From positions 1-34,233 of the forward strand of contig JBAZQI010000011.1 of NCBI GenBank assembly GCA_041645325.1: a DNA stretch of 34,233 nt. The letters run 5' to 3'. Of this stretch, positions 7,842 through 14,735 are shown piece after piece. Below the pieces are notes generated by a model that did no database searches, was not told where the DNA came from, and saw only the letters and a list, made by a program, of their open reading frames with translations. The translations under genes were made by a program, and so were the position numbers. Position 1 is the first letter of the stretch; each line of letters opens with the position of its first letter. Origin of the DNA: JAFCCL01 sp041645325. GTDB lineage: Archaea; Iainarchaeota; Iainarchaeia; Iainarchaeales; GCA-2688035.

Positions 7842-8393
7842 TCACTCCCACCTCTTGAATTTCGTGTTTTCTATGCCGAAAACATCCAGTATCTTTCCAA
7901 TAATAAACGCTTCCAAATCATTAATACTTTTTGGTTTGTGGTAAAAGCCTGGGGAAAGAGGCATTACTATTGCGCCGTAAACCGAAAGATTATACATATT
8001 ATGCAGGCAACCAGGGCTTAGTGGTGTTTCCCTTATGCACACCACAAGCTTTTTTTTCATCTTGAGCATATTATCTGCTGCCCTTGAAATCAAATTGCTT
8101 GAATCCGCATTTGCAATCTCGGAAACTGTTTTCACGGTGGCTGGGCACACGATCATTCCGTCAACCAAAAAGCTGCTGCTTGAAATCGCGGCATCCATTT
8201 CCCTGTAGCCATAGCTTTTGGAAGCAAGCTTTTTTACCTCGCTTGCCTTGATGCCTGCCTCTTCCTCTATTAGCTTTTCAGCCCACTCGCTCAAGACTAG
8301 GTGCGTTTCAATTTTTGCGCTGCGCAATGCCTTCAGCAGTTCAATGCCATAGTCAACGCCAGAAGCGCCGCAAATCGCAACAATCAGCTTCAT
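7842..8393 (-). CDS. ubiX: Flavin prenyltransferase, UbiX type
   Basis: This 183-aa protein joins dimethylallyl phosphate to FMN to make the prenyl-FMN needed by UbiD. It has the GASG flavin loop (9-12), ICATVK-like ICPATVKTVSEIA (81-93; here VCPATVK), the RETPLS phosphate-binding motif (121-126) and MPLSPGFYHKP (144-154), all standard for UbiX. The start overlaps the mevalonate kinase stop as ATGA, with GGGAGC just upstream as ribosome site. It lies immediately before its client decarboxylase. Because DMAP is its substrate, the pathway feeds its own cofactor synthesis. Confidence 0.93.
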   Translation of the reverse strand: MKLIVAICGASGVDYGIELLKALRSAKIETHLVLSEWAEKLIEEEAGIKASEVKKLASKSYGYREMDAAISSSSFLVDGMIVCPATVKTVSEIANADSSNLISRAADNMLKMKKKLVVCIRETPLSPGCLHNMYNLSVYGAIVMPLSPGFYHKPKSINDLEAFIIGKILDVFGIENTKFKRWE

Positions 8394-9334
8394 TTTGAGC
8401 TCCCAATGAGGGTTTTCAGGGTTTTGAATCCTTTTTCTTCAACAGCTTTTGCCACTTTTTCCTGTAGTTCTTTTCCTGGTGTCAAAAACAAAACATAGCC
8501 GCCTCTTCCTGTTCCCGTGAGTTTTGCTCCCACTGCGCCCGCTTTTTTTCCGGCTTTGATGGCTTCTTCTATTTCTTTGCAGGAAACGCCTATTTCGCGC
8601 AGCAGTTCCTGGTTTTTGTCCATCAGCTTTCCAACTGTTTTCCAGTCCTCTTTTTTTATGGCATCAAATGCGCTTTGGCAGGTTTCCTTGTATTCTCTGA
8701 AAATTTTTTCAAACATTTTTTCGTTTGTCTGCTTTTTTTCTTTTACATCTGCGACAACTTTTTTTGTTTCCTGTGTTATGCCTGTGCTTGCAAGCACGAT
8801 TTCAATCGGCTTTTTTATGGAAAGCCGTTCAATCTTGTTTTTGCCGCCCTGCGGATTTTTTTCAAACAGTATGAATCCGCCGAATGTTGAGCAGGTGTTG
8901 TCTATGCCTGAAACCTGGCCTTTGCCTGTTCCGGCTTCTTCGGCTTTGTATACTATTTCGTTTATTTGCTCGTCGTTCAATCCAAGGTCAAGCATTTCGT
9001 TGAGTGCTCTTGCAATTGAGGATGCAAGGGCTGCGCTTGCTCCAATGCCTGAATTGCATTCAAGGTTTCCGGAAAGCGTTATTTTTATGGAATTTCTTTC
9101 CTTGTTTATTTTGAAGTGTTCAAGCAATGCGTCAATCTGGTTTTGGATTTCTTCTTTTTTCTTTTCCTTGTAGCCAGGAATTTCAGGCCTGTTGTCAATG
9201 AATTCGAATTTTTTTGCCTTTTCAACTTTTGCAATTGTTGTGTTTTCAATTGCAGAGGCGATTCCGGGCAATCCATAAACCACGAAGTGCTCTCCGAAAA
9301 GAATGGTTTTTCCGAATCCTTTGCCTTCTCCCAT
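8390..9334 (-). CDS. mvk: Mevalonate kinase (GHMP family)
   Basis: This 314-aa GHMP kinase phosphorylates mevalonate to mevalonate 5-phosphate with ATP. Motif 1 is KTILFGEHFVVYG (9-21), motif 2 is SGIGASAALASS (95-106; Ala replaces the second Ser of the usual GLGSSAA), the catalytic Asp lies in VSGIDNTCST (141-150), and motif 3 is KLTGTGRGGYVLF (271-283). GTGRGG rather than GAGGGG is slightly unusual. The gene follows DUF35 by 48 bp, the largest gap in the operon, and that gap holds a TATA-like element, so an internal promoter is possible. Confidence 0.93.
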   Translation of the reverse strand: MGEGKGFGKTILFGEHFVVYGLPGIASAIENTTIAKVEKAKKFEFIDNRPEIPGYKEKKKEEIQNQIDALLEHFKINKERNSIKITLSGNLECNSGIGASAALASSIARALNEMLDLGLNDEQINEIVYKAEEAGTGKGQVSGIDNTCSTFGGFILFEKNPQGGKNKIERLSIKKPIEIVLASTGITQETKKVVADVKEKKQTNEKMFEKIFREYKETCQSAFDAIKKEDWKTVGKLMDKNQELLREIGVSCKEIEEAIKAGKKAGAVGAKLTGTGRGGYVLFLTPGKELQEKVAKAVEEKGFKTLKTLIGSSK

Positions 9335-9366
9335 TAAAACGCCTGAATTATTTGTCCTGCAAAAAA

Positions 9367-9374
9367 TTAAATAA
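9367..9374 (-). promoter_or_regulatory. Possible internal TATA box before mevalonate kinase
   Basis: On the minus strand TTATTTAA lies about 26 nt before a predicted start near 9344, giving a leader of about 10 nt to the 9334 ATG. It sits in the only sizeable gap of the mevalonate operon, so the distal genes may be separately transcribed. Only sequence resemblance supports it. Confidence 0.35.
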
Positions 9375-9382
9375 CGGTTTTG

Positions 9383-9787
9383 CTATTCCCTTATTTTGAA
9401 TTTATACCCGTATGCAATCGGCCCTTCGGGGTCTATGTCCGAGATTTTTCTGAAGACTTTTTCCACGCGCGCGCCGATTTTTATTTTTTCTTTTTCCGAG
9501 TCAACGATTTGCGAGAGCAGTTTTGTGCCGTTTTCCAGTTCTATTATTGCAATGAAGTAAGGGGTTTCGTGCTCAAAGCCTGCCGGGCCCGAGAATACTT
9601 CTGTGAATGAAATGATTTTGCCTGTTTTTGGCATTTTTTGCGGCACTAATTTTCCTCTGCGCCTGCATTTTGGGCAAACCTGCCTTGCCGGGAAATAGGC
9701 TGTTTTGCAGTTTTCACAGTAGTTGCCGTCAAGATCATAACGTTCGCCGAATTTTCTCCAGATTAACGGCAAGGAGTCTGAAGGCAT
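9383..9787 (-). CDS. DUF35 OB-fold/zinc-ribbon scaffold of the thiolase-HMG-CoA synthase complex
   Basis: This 134-aa protein has an N-terminal helix (SLPLIWRKFGERYDL), a rubredoxin-like zinc ribbon with Cys24, Cys27, Cys38 and Cys41 (YCENCK, VCPKCRRRG), and a C-terminal OB fold (GKIISFTEVFSG, PYFIAIIELENG, IKIGARVEKVF). In methanogens the homologue holds acetoacetyl-CoA thiolase and HMG-CoA synthase together in one complex that passes acetoacetyl-CoA between active sites. The frame is open to 9919, but the true start is ATG 9787, which shares one base with the thiolase stop (TAATG). The longer version would run through thiolase coding sequence and add a low-complexity tail. Confidence 0.92.
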   Translation of the reverse strand: MPSDSLPLIWRKFGERYDLDGNYCENCKTAYFPARQVCPKCRRRGKLVPQKMPKTGKIISFTEVFSGPAGFEHETPYFIAIIELENGTKLLSQIVDSEKEKIKIGARVEKVFRKISDIDPEGPIAYGYKFKIRE

Positions 9788-10959
9788 TATTTTTTCCCCT
9801 CCAGTGCCCTGAAAATGTGGATTGTGCAGGTTGCTCCGCTTCCACCCACATTGTGTGCCAGGCCTATTTTTGCGTCCTTTATTTGCCTTTTCTCTGCCTT
9901 GCCCTGAAGCTGCAGGCACAATTCAACTGCCTGCGCAATGCCTGTTGCGCCCACCGGATGCCCTTTGCCTTTTAGGCCGCCAGAAGTGTTGATTGGGATT
10001 TCGCCGTCAAGGGCTGTTTTGCCCTGCTCAGTGAATTTTCCGCCCTGGCCTTTTTCGCAGAATCCAAGCGCCTCTATTGCAAATATTTCCGCTATTGTAA
10101 AGCAGTCGTGCACTTCGGCAAAATCAATGTCTTTTGCGGTTAAGCCTGTTTTTTCAAATGCTTTTTTTGCCGCTACCTTTGCCGCCATTGTTTCCGTAAG
10201 GCTTTTTCTTCCGGCAAGGGACAGTGAGTCCGAGGCCTGTTCCGCGGCAATGATTTCAATCGGTTGTTCGCAAATCTTCCTTGCCTTTTCTGTTTCGCAG
10301 AGGATGACTGCTGCCGCGCCGTCTGTAATCGGGGCGCAGTCCAAAAGCTTTAATGGCGAGGCAACGTAACCTGATTCCATAACATCCTGCACTGTGATTT
10401 CCCTGTGGAACTGCGCTTTTGGGTTGAACATTGCGTTGTGGTGGTTTTTTACCGCAACCTGGGCCATCTGCTCTTCGGTTGTCCCGAATTCTTCCATGTG
10501 CTTTCTTGCCATCAGTGCGTACAACGCCGGGAATGATGCGCCGTGGAACAGTTCTGTTTCCTGGTCTCCGGCCCCTCCCAGGGCTATTGCCGCCTGGTCT
10601 GTCCCGACATCGGTCATTTTTTCTATTCCTCCAACTGCAACGACATCATGTTCCCCTGATTTTATTGCCATGTATCCGGTCCTTAGTGCGGTTCCTCCCG
10701 AGGCGCAGGCGTTTTCAACGCGCGTTGCCGGAATAGGGGTAAGGCCGAGCTGGTCGGCAATCAGCGCGCCTATGTGCTCCTGCCCTACGAACCTGCCTGA
10801 TGCCATGCTTCCGCCGTAAAGCGCTTCAATAGCCTTTCCTTCAATTTTGGCATTCATCATTGCCTCTATCCCAGCTTCCGCTATGAGCTGCCTGAAGCTT
10901 TTGCACCAGTGCTCGGCGAATTGCGTGCATCCAAAGCCAATTATTGAAACGCTTCTCAT
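9787..10959 (-). CDS. Acetoacetyl-CoA thiolase (archaeal SCP2-type)
   Basis: This 390-aa thiolase condenses two acetyl-CoA to acetoacetyl-CoA. The nucleophile is Cys85 in VENACASGGTA, and GHPVGATG (333-340) carries a catalytic His. Near the end the sequence reads LAHNVGGSGATC, where classical biosynthetic thiolases have a second Cys-Gly motif; this is the pattern of the archaeal SCP2-like group that works in complex with DUF35 and HMG-CoA synthase. ATG 10959 is chosen because it overlaps the stop of the small basic protein as ATGA, with GGAG upstream; a start at 10974 would add only MENGK. Confidence 0.93.
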   Translation of the reverse strand: MRSVSIIGFGCTQFAEHWCKSFRQLIAEAGIEAMMNAKIEGKAIEALYGGSMASGRFVGQEHIGALIADQLGLTPIPATRVENACASGGTALRTGYMAIKSGEHDVVAVGGIEKMTDVGTDQAAIALGGAGDQETELFHGASFPALYALMARKHMEEFGTTEEQMAQVAVKNHHNAMFNPKAQFHREITVQDVMESGYVASPLKLLDCAPITDGAAAVILCETEKARKICEQPIEIIAAEQASDSLSLAGRKSLTETMAAKVAAKKAFEKTGLTAKDIDFAEVHDCFTIAEIFAIEALGFCEKGQGGKFTEQGKTALDGEIPINTSGGLKGKGHPVGATGIAQAVELCLQLQGKAEKRQIKDAKIGLAHNVGGSGATCTIHIFRALEGKK

Positions 10960-11282
10960 TTTGCCGTTCTCCATGGGATTCCATTTGCTCTTGCATATCC
11001 TTTTGTATGTCTTATTGCCACCCTAATTATTTCTTTGGGATCTTCCCCTTTTGCTACAGGGTGTTGTTCCAAATACCTATTATAGACCTTAAGCAGCCTT
11101 GGTTCGCTTTCTATCACTATTTTGTCCACGACCCCTCTATTGACTAAGTTTATTTTCAATCTTACCTTACCACTGGCTAGCAATTTTTGCATTCCCGGTG
11201 TTAATCTTGCCGCATTAAGAGGCAGTCCTTCGCCCAATGGTTCCCCCTGGGGCCGCATGATTTTTCTTCGCGTTTTTCTCAT
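10956..11282 (-). CDS. Unknown basic 108-aa protein inside the mevalonate operon
   Basis: I do not recognise this protein. It begins MRKTRRKIMRPQGEP, is strongly basic at both ends, and its middle (VRLKINLVNRGVVDKIVIESEP) looks like a two-stranded beta unit followed by helices (RLLKVYNRYLEQH, PKEIIRVAIRHTKGYARANG). There is no signal peptide or membrane segment. ATG 11282 is chosen because AGGTGA, formed just after the HMG-CoA synthase stop, lies 6 nt upstream; its stop overlaps the thiolase start. Its DNA looks AT-richer than its neighbours, which may mean recent insertion. It sits between genes whose products form one complex in methanogens, so an accessory subunit or an RNA-binding regulator are both possible. 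Confidence 0.75.
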   Translation of the reverse strand: MRKTRRKIMRPQGEPLGEGLPLNAARLTPGMQKLLASGKVRLKINLVNRGVVDKIVIESEPRLLKVYNRYLEQHPVAKGEDPKEIIRVAIRHTKGYARANGIPWRTAK

Positions 11283-11292
11283 TTTTTTCACC

Positions 11293-12345
11293 TCACATTG
11301 TTTTCAGTTTTTTCCTGAATTTGACGTATTCGGCATAATCAATGTATTTTTTTTCTTCAAACATTTCAAGCACTGTTTTCTTCGGCCTTTTCCTTTCAAT
11401 GTTTTCTGTGGCAGTCATCACAAATGCGTCGCTTCCTGCGCCTGAGCCATAGCTCACGGCGAGAATCCTGTCGCCTGCCTCTGCCTTGTCAAGCACGCTT
11501 GCCAGCCCAATCATCATGCTGGCCGAGTAAGTGTTCCCGATCAGCGGCGTTGTCATTCCTTGCTCTATTTGCCCTTTTTCAAAGCCGAGCATTTGGGCAA
11601 CCTTTACGGGAAATTTTCCGTTTGGCTGGTGGAACACGGCAAAATCAAAGTCTTCAGGCTTTGTGCCTGTTTTTTTCATTATTCCTTCCGCAGCGCCCAT
11701 GACATGCTTGAAGTAAGCCGGTTCTCCAGTGAACCTGCCTGCGTGCCTTGGGAATTCGGCGTGCTGTCTTCTCCAGAAATCCGGGGTGTCTGTTGTGTAA
11801 CTGTAGGTTTCTTCTATTTCCACTATGACTTCTTCTTTTTTCTTTCCCATCAGGTATGCAGCGCCGCCTGAGCCCGCGGTGAATTCAAGCGAATCATTGG
11901 GCCTTCCCTGTGCAGTATCCGAGCCGATTGCCAGGCCGTATTCAATCCATCCAGGCATCGGGCTTTCCACAAGCGCAAGGCACATCTGCATTCCTGCTGT
12001 TCCTGCCTTGCAGGCAAATTGCAAATCCGCCGCAGTGAGCTCGGGGCTTGCGCCTATCGCATCAGCCACAATGGAGGCAGTTGGCTTTACCGCATAAGGG
12101 TGTGATTCGGAGCCAACGTATAAGGCGCCAATGTTTTTTGCTTCAATGCCCGCGTGTTTCACGGCCCTTCTTGCGGCTTCAACTGCCATTGTGCAGCTAT
12201 CTTCGTCAAAGCCCGCAACAGCCTTTTCTTTTACGTCAAGCCCTTCCGCCGTTGCCTTTCCGTCTTTTTTCCAGACCCTTGCAATTTCCTCAACCGTTAT
12301 CCTGTACAGGGGAATATATACGCCGTAGCCAATAATTCCAACCAT
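11293..12345 (-). CDS. HMG-CoA synthase, archaeal type
   Basis: This 350-aa enzyme condenses acetoacetyl-CoA with acetyl-CoA to HMG-CoA. It begins MVGIIGYGVYIPLYRI, as archaeal homologues do. Catalytic residues are visible as Glu80 (VGSESHPY), the nucleophile Cys112 (FACKAGTAG) and His239 (VFHQPNGKFP); GNTYSASMMIGLASVLD and SYGSGAGSDAF are also conserved. The preferred start is ATG 12345, with GTGAT from the upstream stop region acting as ribosome site; a GTG at 12354 overlapping the reductase stop is the alternative. It should work in complex with the thiolase and DUF35 proteins encoded downstream. Confidence 0.94.
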   Translation of the reverse strand: MVGIIGYGVYIPLYRITVEEIARVWKKDGKATAEGLDVKEKAVAGFDEDSCTMAVEAARRAVKHAGIEAKNIGALYVGSESHPYAVKPTASIVADAIGASPELTAADLQFACKAGTAGMQMCLALVESPMPGWIEYGLAIGSDTAQGRPNDSLEFTAGSGGAAYLMGKKKEEVIVEIEETYSYTTDTPDFWRRQHAEFPRHAGRFTGEPAYFKHVMGAAEGIMKKTGTKPEDFDFAVFHQPNGKFPVKVAQMLGFEKGQIEQGMTTPLIGNTYSASMMIGLASVLDKAEAGDRILAVSYGSGAGSDAFVMTATENIERKRPKKTVLEMFEEKKYIDYAEYVKFRKKLKTM

Positions 12346-12350
12346 TGATA

Positions 12351-13643
12351 TCACTTTTCCCCAAACTCCTTTAAAAGCTCTTTTGCCCTGTCAACCCTCA
12401 CATTCCTTTCCGAAGCCATTTTTTCCGCAATTTCATCAATTTCTTTGCCTTTTGCCCCTGCCATTACCGCAATGTTTTTTGCATGCAGGCGCATGTGCCC
12501 TTTTTGTATGCCTTCTGTTGCCAATGCCCTCAATGCCGCAAAATTTTGCGCCAATCCGACAGCTGCCATTATTTCCGCAAGCTCTGAAGCAGTTTTGATG
12601 CCCAAAATTTTCACCGCAATTTTTGCCACAGGGCTTGTTTTCACTGCGCCGCCCACCAGGCCCACGGCAATCGGCATTTCTATTTCGCCGACAAGGTTTC
12701 CTTCCCTGTCCTTGCTGTAGCTTGTAAGCGCGGTGTATTTTCCTTTGAGGGATGCAAATGCGTGCGCACCTGCCTCCAATGCCCTGAAATCCTGCCCTGT
12801 TGCAATTGCCACTGCGTCAATGCCGTTCATTATGCCCTTGTTGTGGGTGCAGGCCCTGAATGCGTCATTTGCGGCAAAATGGTAAGCGTCAAGGATGTGC
12901 TCTATTATTTCTTCGCCTTTCAAAGCCCCTTCCTTAAAGCTTTCCTCAAGCGCCTTTTTTGAAAATGTCGCCTTTGCCTTTACTGTGCGATAAACGGCAA
13001 GGTTTGATATTATCCTAAGCCTTGCCTCTCCCCCTGAGAGCTTTTCAAGCTCTGGTGCAATTGTTTCGCACATTGTGTTAACCGCGTTTGCGCCCATGGC
13101 GTCTTTTACATCAACAAGCAGATGCACTATGACCATTTTTCCCCTTTTGGTTTCAATCGCCCTGCTTTCAATCTTTTTTGCCCCGCCGCCGAATTTCACG
13201 AGAACAGGGTCTGCCTGATTTGCCAAATCAACGAGCCTTCCTGCGTTCCTTTCAATTTCCTTCACTGCCCTTTTCGCTTCCTTCAAATGGACAAGCTGTA
13301 CCTGCCCGACCATTATTGGCGGCGTTGCCTCTGCGGAAAAGCCGCCTTTTTCCCTTGCTATTCCCGCAGCCTTTGAGGCCGCGGCCACAACGCTTGGCTC
13401 CTCCAGCGCCATTGGCACAAGGCAATCTTTTCCATTGACCCTGAAATTGGTTGCAATGCCCAATGGCAGCTGCTGTGTTGAAACAACGTTTTCAACCATC
13501 CTGTTCGCAGTTTCAAAATCCATTGCGCCGAATTTTTTAAGCAGTTCAATTTCGGCTTCATCAAGCTTTGCAAATTCCCTGACAATGGACAGCCTTTCCT
13601 CAAGGCTTTTTTTGTAGAACCCTGAAATTTCGCTTGAACCCAT
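12351..13643 (-). CDS. hmgA: HMG-CoA reductase, class II
   Basis: This 430-aa enzyme reduces HMG-CoA to mevalonate. It lacks a membrane region and looks like the class II (Pseudomonas mevalonii-type) form rather than class I: MVENVVSTQQLPLGIATNF, the catalytic Glu in LEEPSVVAAAS, VDVKDAMGANAVNTM, Lys269 in THNKGIMNG, Asp285 in GQDFRALEAGAH and the catalytic His383 in IQKGHMRLHAKN. Class II enzymes are bacterial in origin and occur in some archaea by transfer; many prefer NADH. ATG 13643 is used, since the base before is only a TTG extension. It is first in the operon, 34 nt behind a predicted transcript start, and is the committed step. Confidence 0.94.
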   Translation of the reverse strand: MGSSEISGFYKKSLEERLSIVREFAKLDEAEIELLKKFGAMDFETANRMVENVVSTQQLPLGIATNFRVNGKDCLVPMALEEPSVVAAASKAAGIAREKGGFSAEATPPIMVGQVQLVHLKEAKRAVKEIERNAGRLVDLANQADPVLVKFGGGAKKIESRAIETKRGKMVIVHLLVDVKDAMGANAVNTMCETIAPELEKLSGGEARLRIISNLAVYRTVKAKATFSKKALEESFKEGALKGEEIIEHILDAYHFAANDAFRACTHNKGIMNGIDAVAIATGQDFRALEAGAHAFASLKGKYTALTSYSKDREGNLVGEIEMPIAVGLVGGAVKTSPVAKIAVKILGIKTASELAEIMAAVGLAQNFAALRALATEGIQKGHMRLHAKNIAVMAGAKGKEIDEIAEKMASERNVRVDRAKELLKEFGEK

Positions 13644-13696
13644 CAATGTCCCATTCCTTGTTTTTCTTCAGGAAGCTTACAAAATTAGGCTGGCGC

Positions 13697-13708
13697 CATA
13701 TTTAAAGG
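13697..13708 (-). promoter_or_regulatory. TATA box of the mevalonate operon
   Basis: The minus strand reads CCTTTAAATATGG, a good archaeal TATA element with preceding purines. It predicts a transcript start near 13677 and a leader of about 34 nt before the HMG-CoA reductase ATG, with GGGAC in range as ribosome site. This appears to drive the whole 10.6-kb operon. Confidence 0.6.
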
Positions 13709-13833
13709 TTTTGGTTATTGTCCAACCTTATTTCGTTGATTGACGGCATTGTTGGGTTTTCTCCAACCCTAGGGCATTTGGCATTTACAAGTTTCTCACA
13801 ATTATTTTCTTCTATCAGGTGCTTTGACAGGCC

Positions 13834-14031
13834 TTATGACCCCTTTTCCTCTGCCGCTTGTATCCTGGAAAGCTTCAGGTTTTCCTCCCTTTTCCAGCCA
13901 TTCCCGCTCCGCAGCCTGAATGCCTCTTCTTCTCGCGGCAATCTTTTTGATTGTTTGCCTTTCCTCTTCTTTCTGGGGGTTAAGGCTTTCCTGTTCAAAA
14001 GCCTTCTCAAATCCATTCTTCTTGGAGCCAT
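13834..14031 (-). CDS. Small basic orphan protein
   Basis: This is a 65-aa frame, MAPRRMDLRRLLNRKALTPRK at the start, rich in Arg, Lys and Glu, with no family I recognise. The main support is its promoter: TTTTAAAA at 14056-14063 places a transcript start within 3 nt of the ATG, giving a leaderless mRNA like several other orphan genes in this window. The overlapping plus frame is Leu/Ser/Phe-rich, as antisense shadows of charged proteins usually are. It could be a small nucleic-acid-binding protein, or not a gene at all. Confidence 0.42.
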   Translation of the reverse strand: MAPRRMDLRRLLNRKALTPRKKRKGKQSKRLPREEEAFRLRSGNGWKREENLKLSRIQAAEEKGS

Positions 14032-14055
14032 AACAATAAATTATGTATACATCTC

Positions 14056-14063
14056 TTTTAAAA
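14056..14063 (-). promoter_or_regulatory. TATA box for the 65-aa gene
   Basis: TTTTAAAA is centred about 28 nt before the ATG at 14031, the spacing expected for a leaderless archaeal transcript. Confidence 0.4.
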
Positions 14064-14084
14064 CATGCAGTTAAATTCCCTTCT

Positions 14085-14669
14085 TCAGGCCCTTACTCCG
14101 TGCAACTCCAGGTCTTTTTTGAGCTTTTCAAGGTCTTTGAACAGGATGAAATGAATGCCGAGCTCCTTGCATGGCCTGAGGTTTTCCTGCGTATCATCAA
14201 CCATTATTGCCTCTTCGGCCGAAACGCCAAGCTTTTTCAGTGCAAGTTCAAAGAATGCCTTGTCTGGCTTTACCATCCTTTCCCTATGGCTGTACAAAAT
14301 GACCGGAAAAACCTTTTGCAGGGCATCGCCGTATTTTTCCTCAAAGCTCATTTCGCTGTTTGAAAGAATTGCAATAGCATACCTTTTGCCGAGCTTTTTG
14401 GCAAAATCAAGCATTTCTTTGTCCATCTGCCAGTTTGCAAGCCACATCTTCATAAGCGGAATGAACTCATGGTCAAACATTTTTTTGCCAAAAACGCGCT
14501 CAAATGCAGGCCTCAGGCTGCTTGTCCCCATGTTGAGCTTGCGGTCAAAACAGCATTCATCTCCTTCTTTTGCCTTGGCCCCAAGAAGCTTTTCACCGTC
14601 TTTTATGAATTTCATTGTTTTTCCCTTGAGTAACACGCCGCCCAAGTCAAATAGCACCGCCTTTATCAC
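14085..14669 (-). CDS. HAD-superfamily phosphatase
   Basis: This 194-aa protein belongs to the haloacid-dehalogenase hydrolases of the small-molecule phosphatase type. Motif I is LFDLGGVLL (nucleophile Asp8; the second Asp of DxD is Gly, common in the FDLGGV branch), motif II is ILSNSEMS, motif III has the Lys in VKPDKAFFELALKKLG, and motif IV is MVDDTQENLRPCKELG. A helical cap lies between motifs I and II. The substrate cannot be told. The start is GTG 14669 with GGGGTGAT just before it. A TATA-like TTTAAAAAA at about 14706-14715 suggests its own promoter, although it follows the ThyX-like gene by 66 bp. Confidence 0.87.
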   Translation of the reverse strand: MIKAVLFDLGGVLLKGKTMKFIKDGEKLLGAKAKEGDECCFDRKLNMGTSSLRPAFERVFGKKMFDHEFIPLMKMWLANWQMDKEMLDFAKKLGKRYAIAILSNSEMSFEEKYGDALQKVFPVILYSHRERMVKPDKAFFELALKKLGVSAEEAIMVDDTQENLRPCKELGIHFILFKDLEKLKKDLELHGVRA

Positions 14670-14705
14670 CGAATCACCCCTTTTAAGATTTTATTCAAAG
14701 GCAAG

Positions 14706-14716
14706 TTTTTTTAAAC
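14706..14716 (-). promoter_or_regulatory. Probable TATA box of the HAD gene
   Basis: The minus strand carries GTTTAAAAAA, placing a transcript start near 14685, upstream of the GGGGTGAT ribosome site and GTG start. The poly-T in the same stretch on the minus strand is weak, so it does not clearly double as a terminator. Confidence 0.4.
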
Positions 14717-14735
14717 AACGCCTGGCCTGAGGCTT

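Noticed and set aside
7941..7960. AAAAGCCTGGGGAAAG inside ubiX, identical to the repeat at 17024
   Set aside because: It encodes the conserved SPGFYHK region of UbiX, so the match is explained by protein coding rather than an inserted element.
13718..14074. 118-aa plus-strand frame between the mevalonate operon and the HAD gene
   Set aside because: Leu/Ser/Phe-rich shadow of the basic minus-strand ORF and no ribosome site; the minus frame has the better-placed TATA box.
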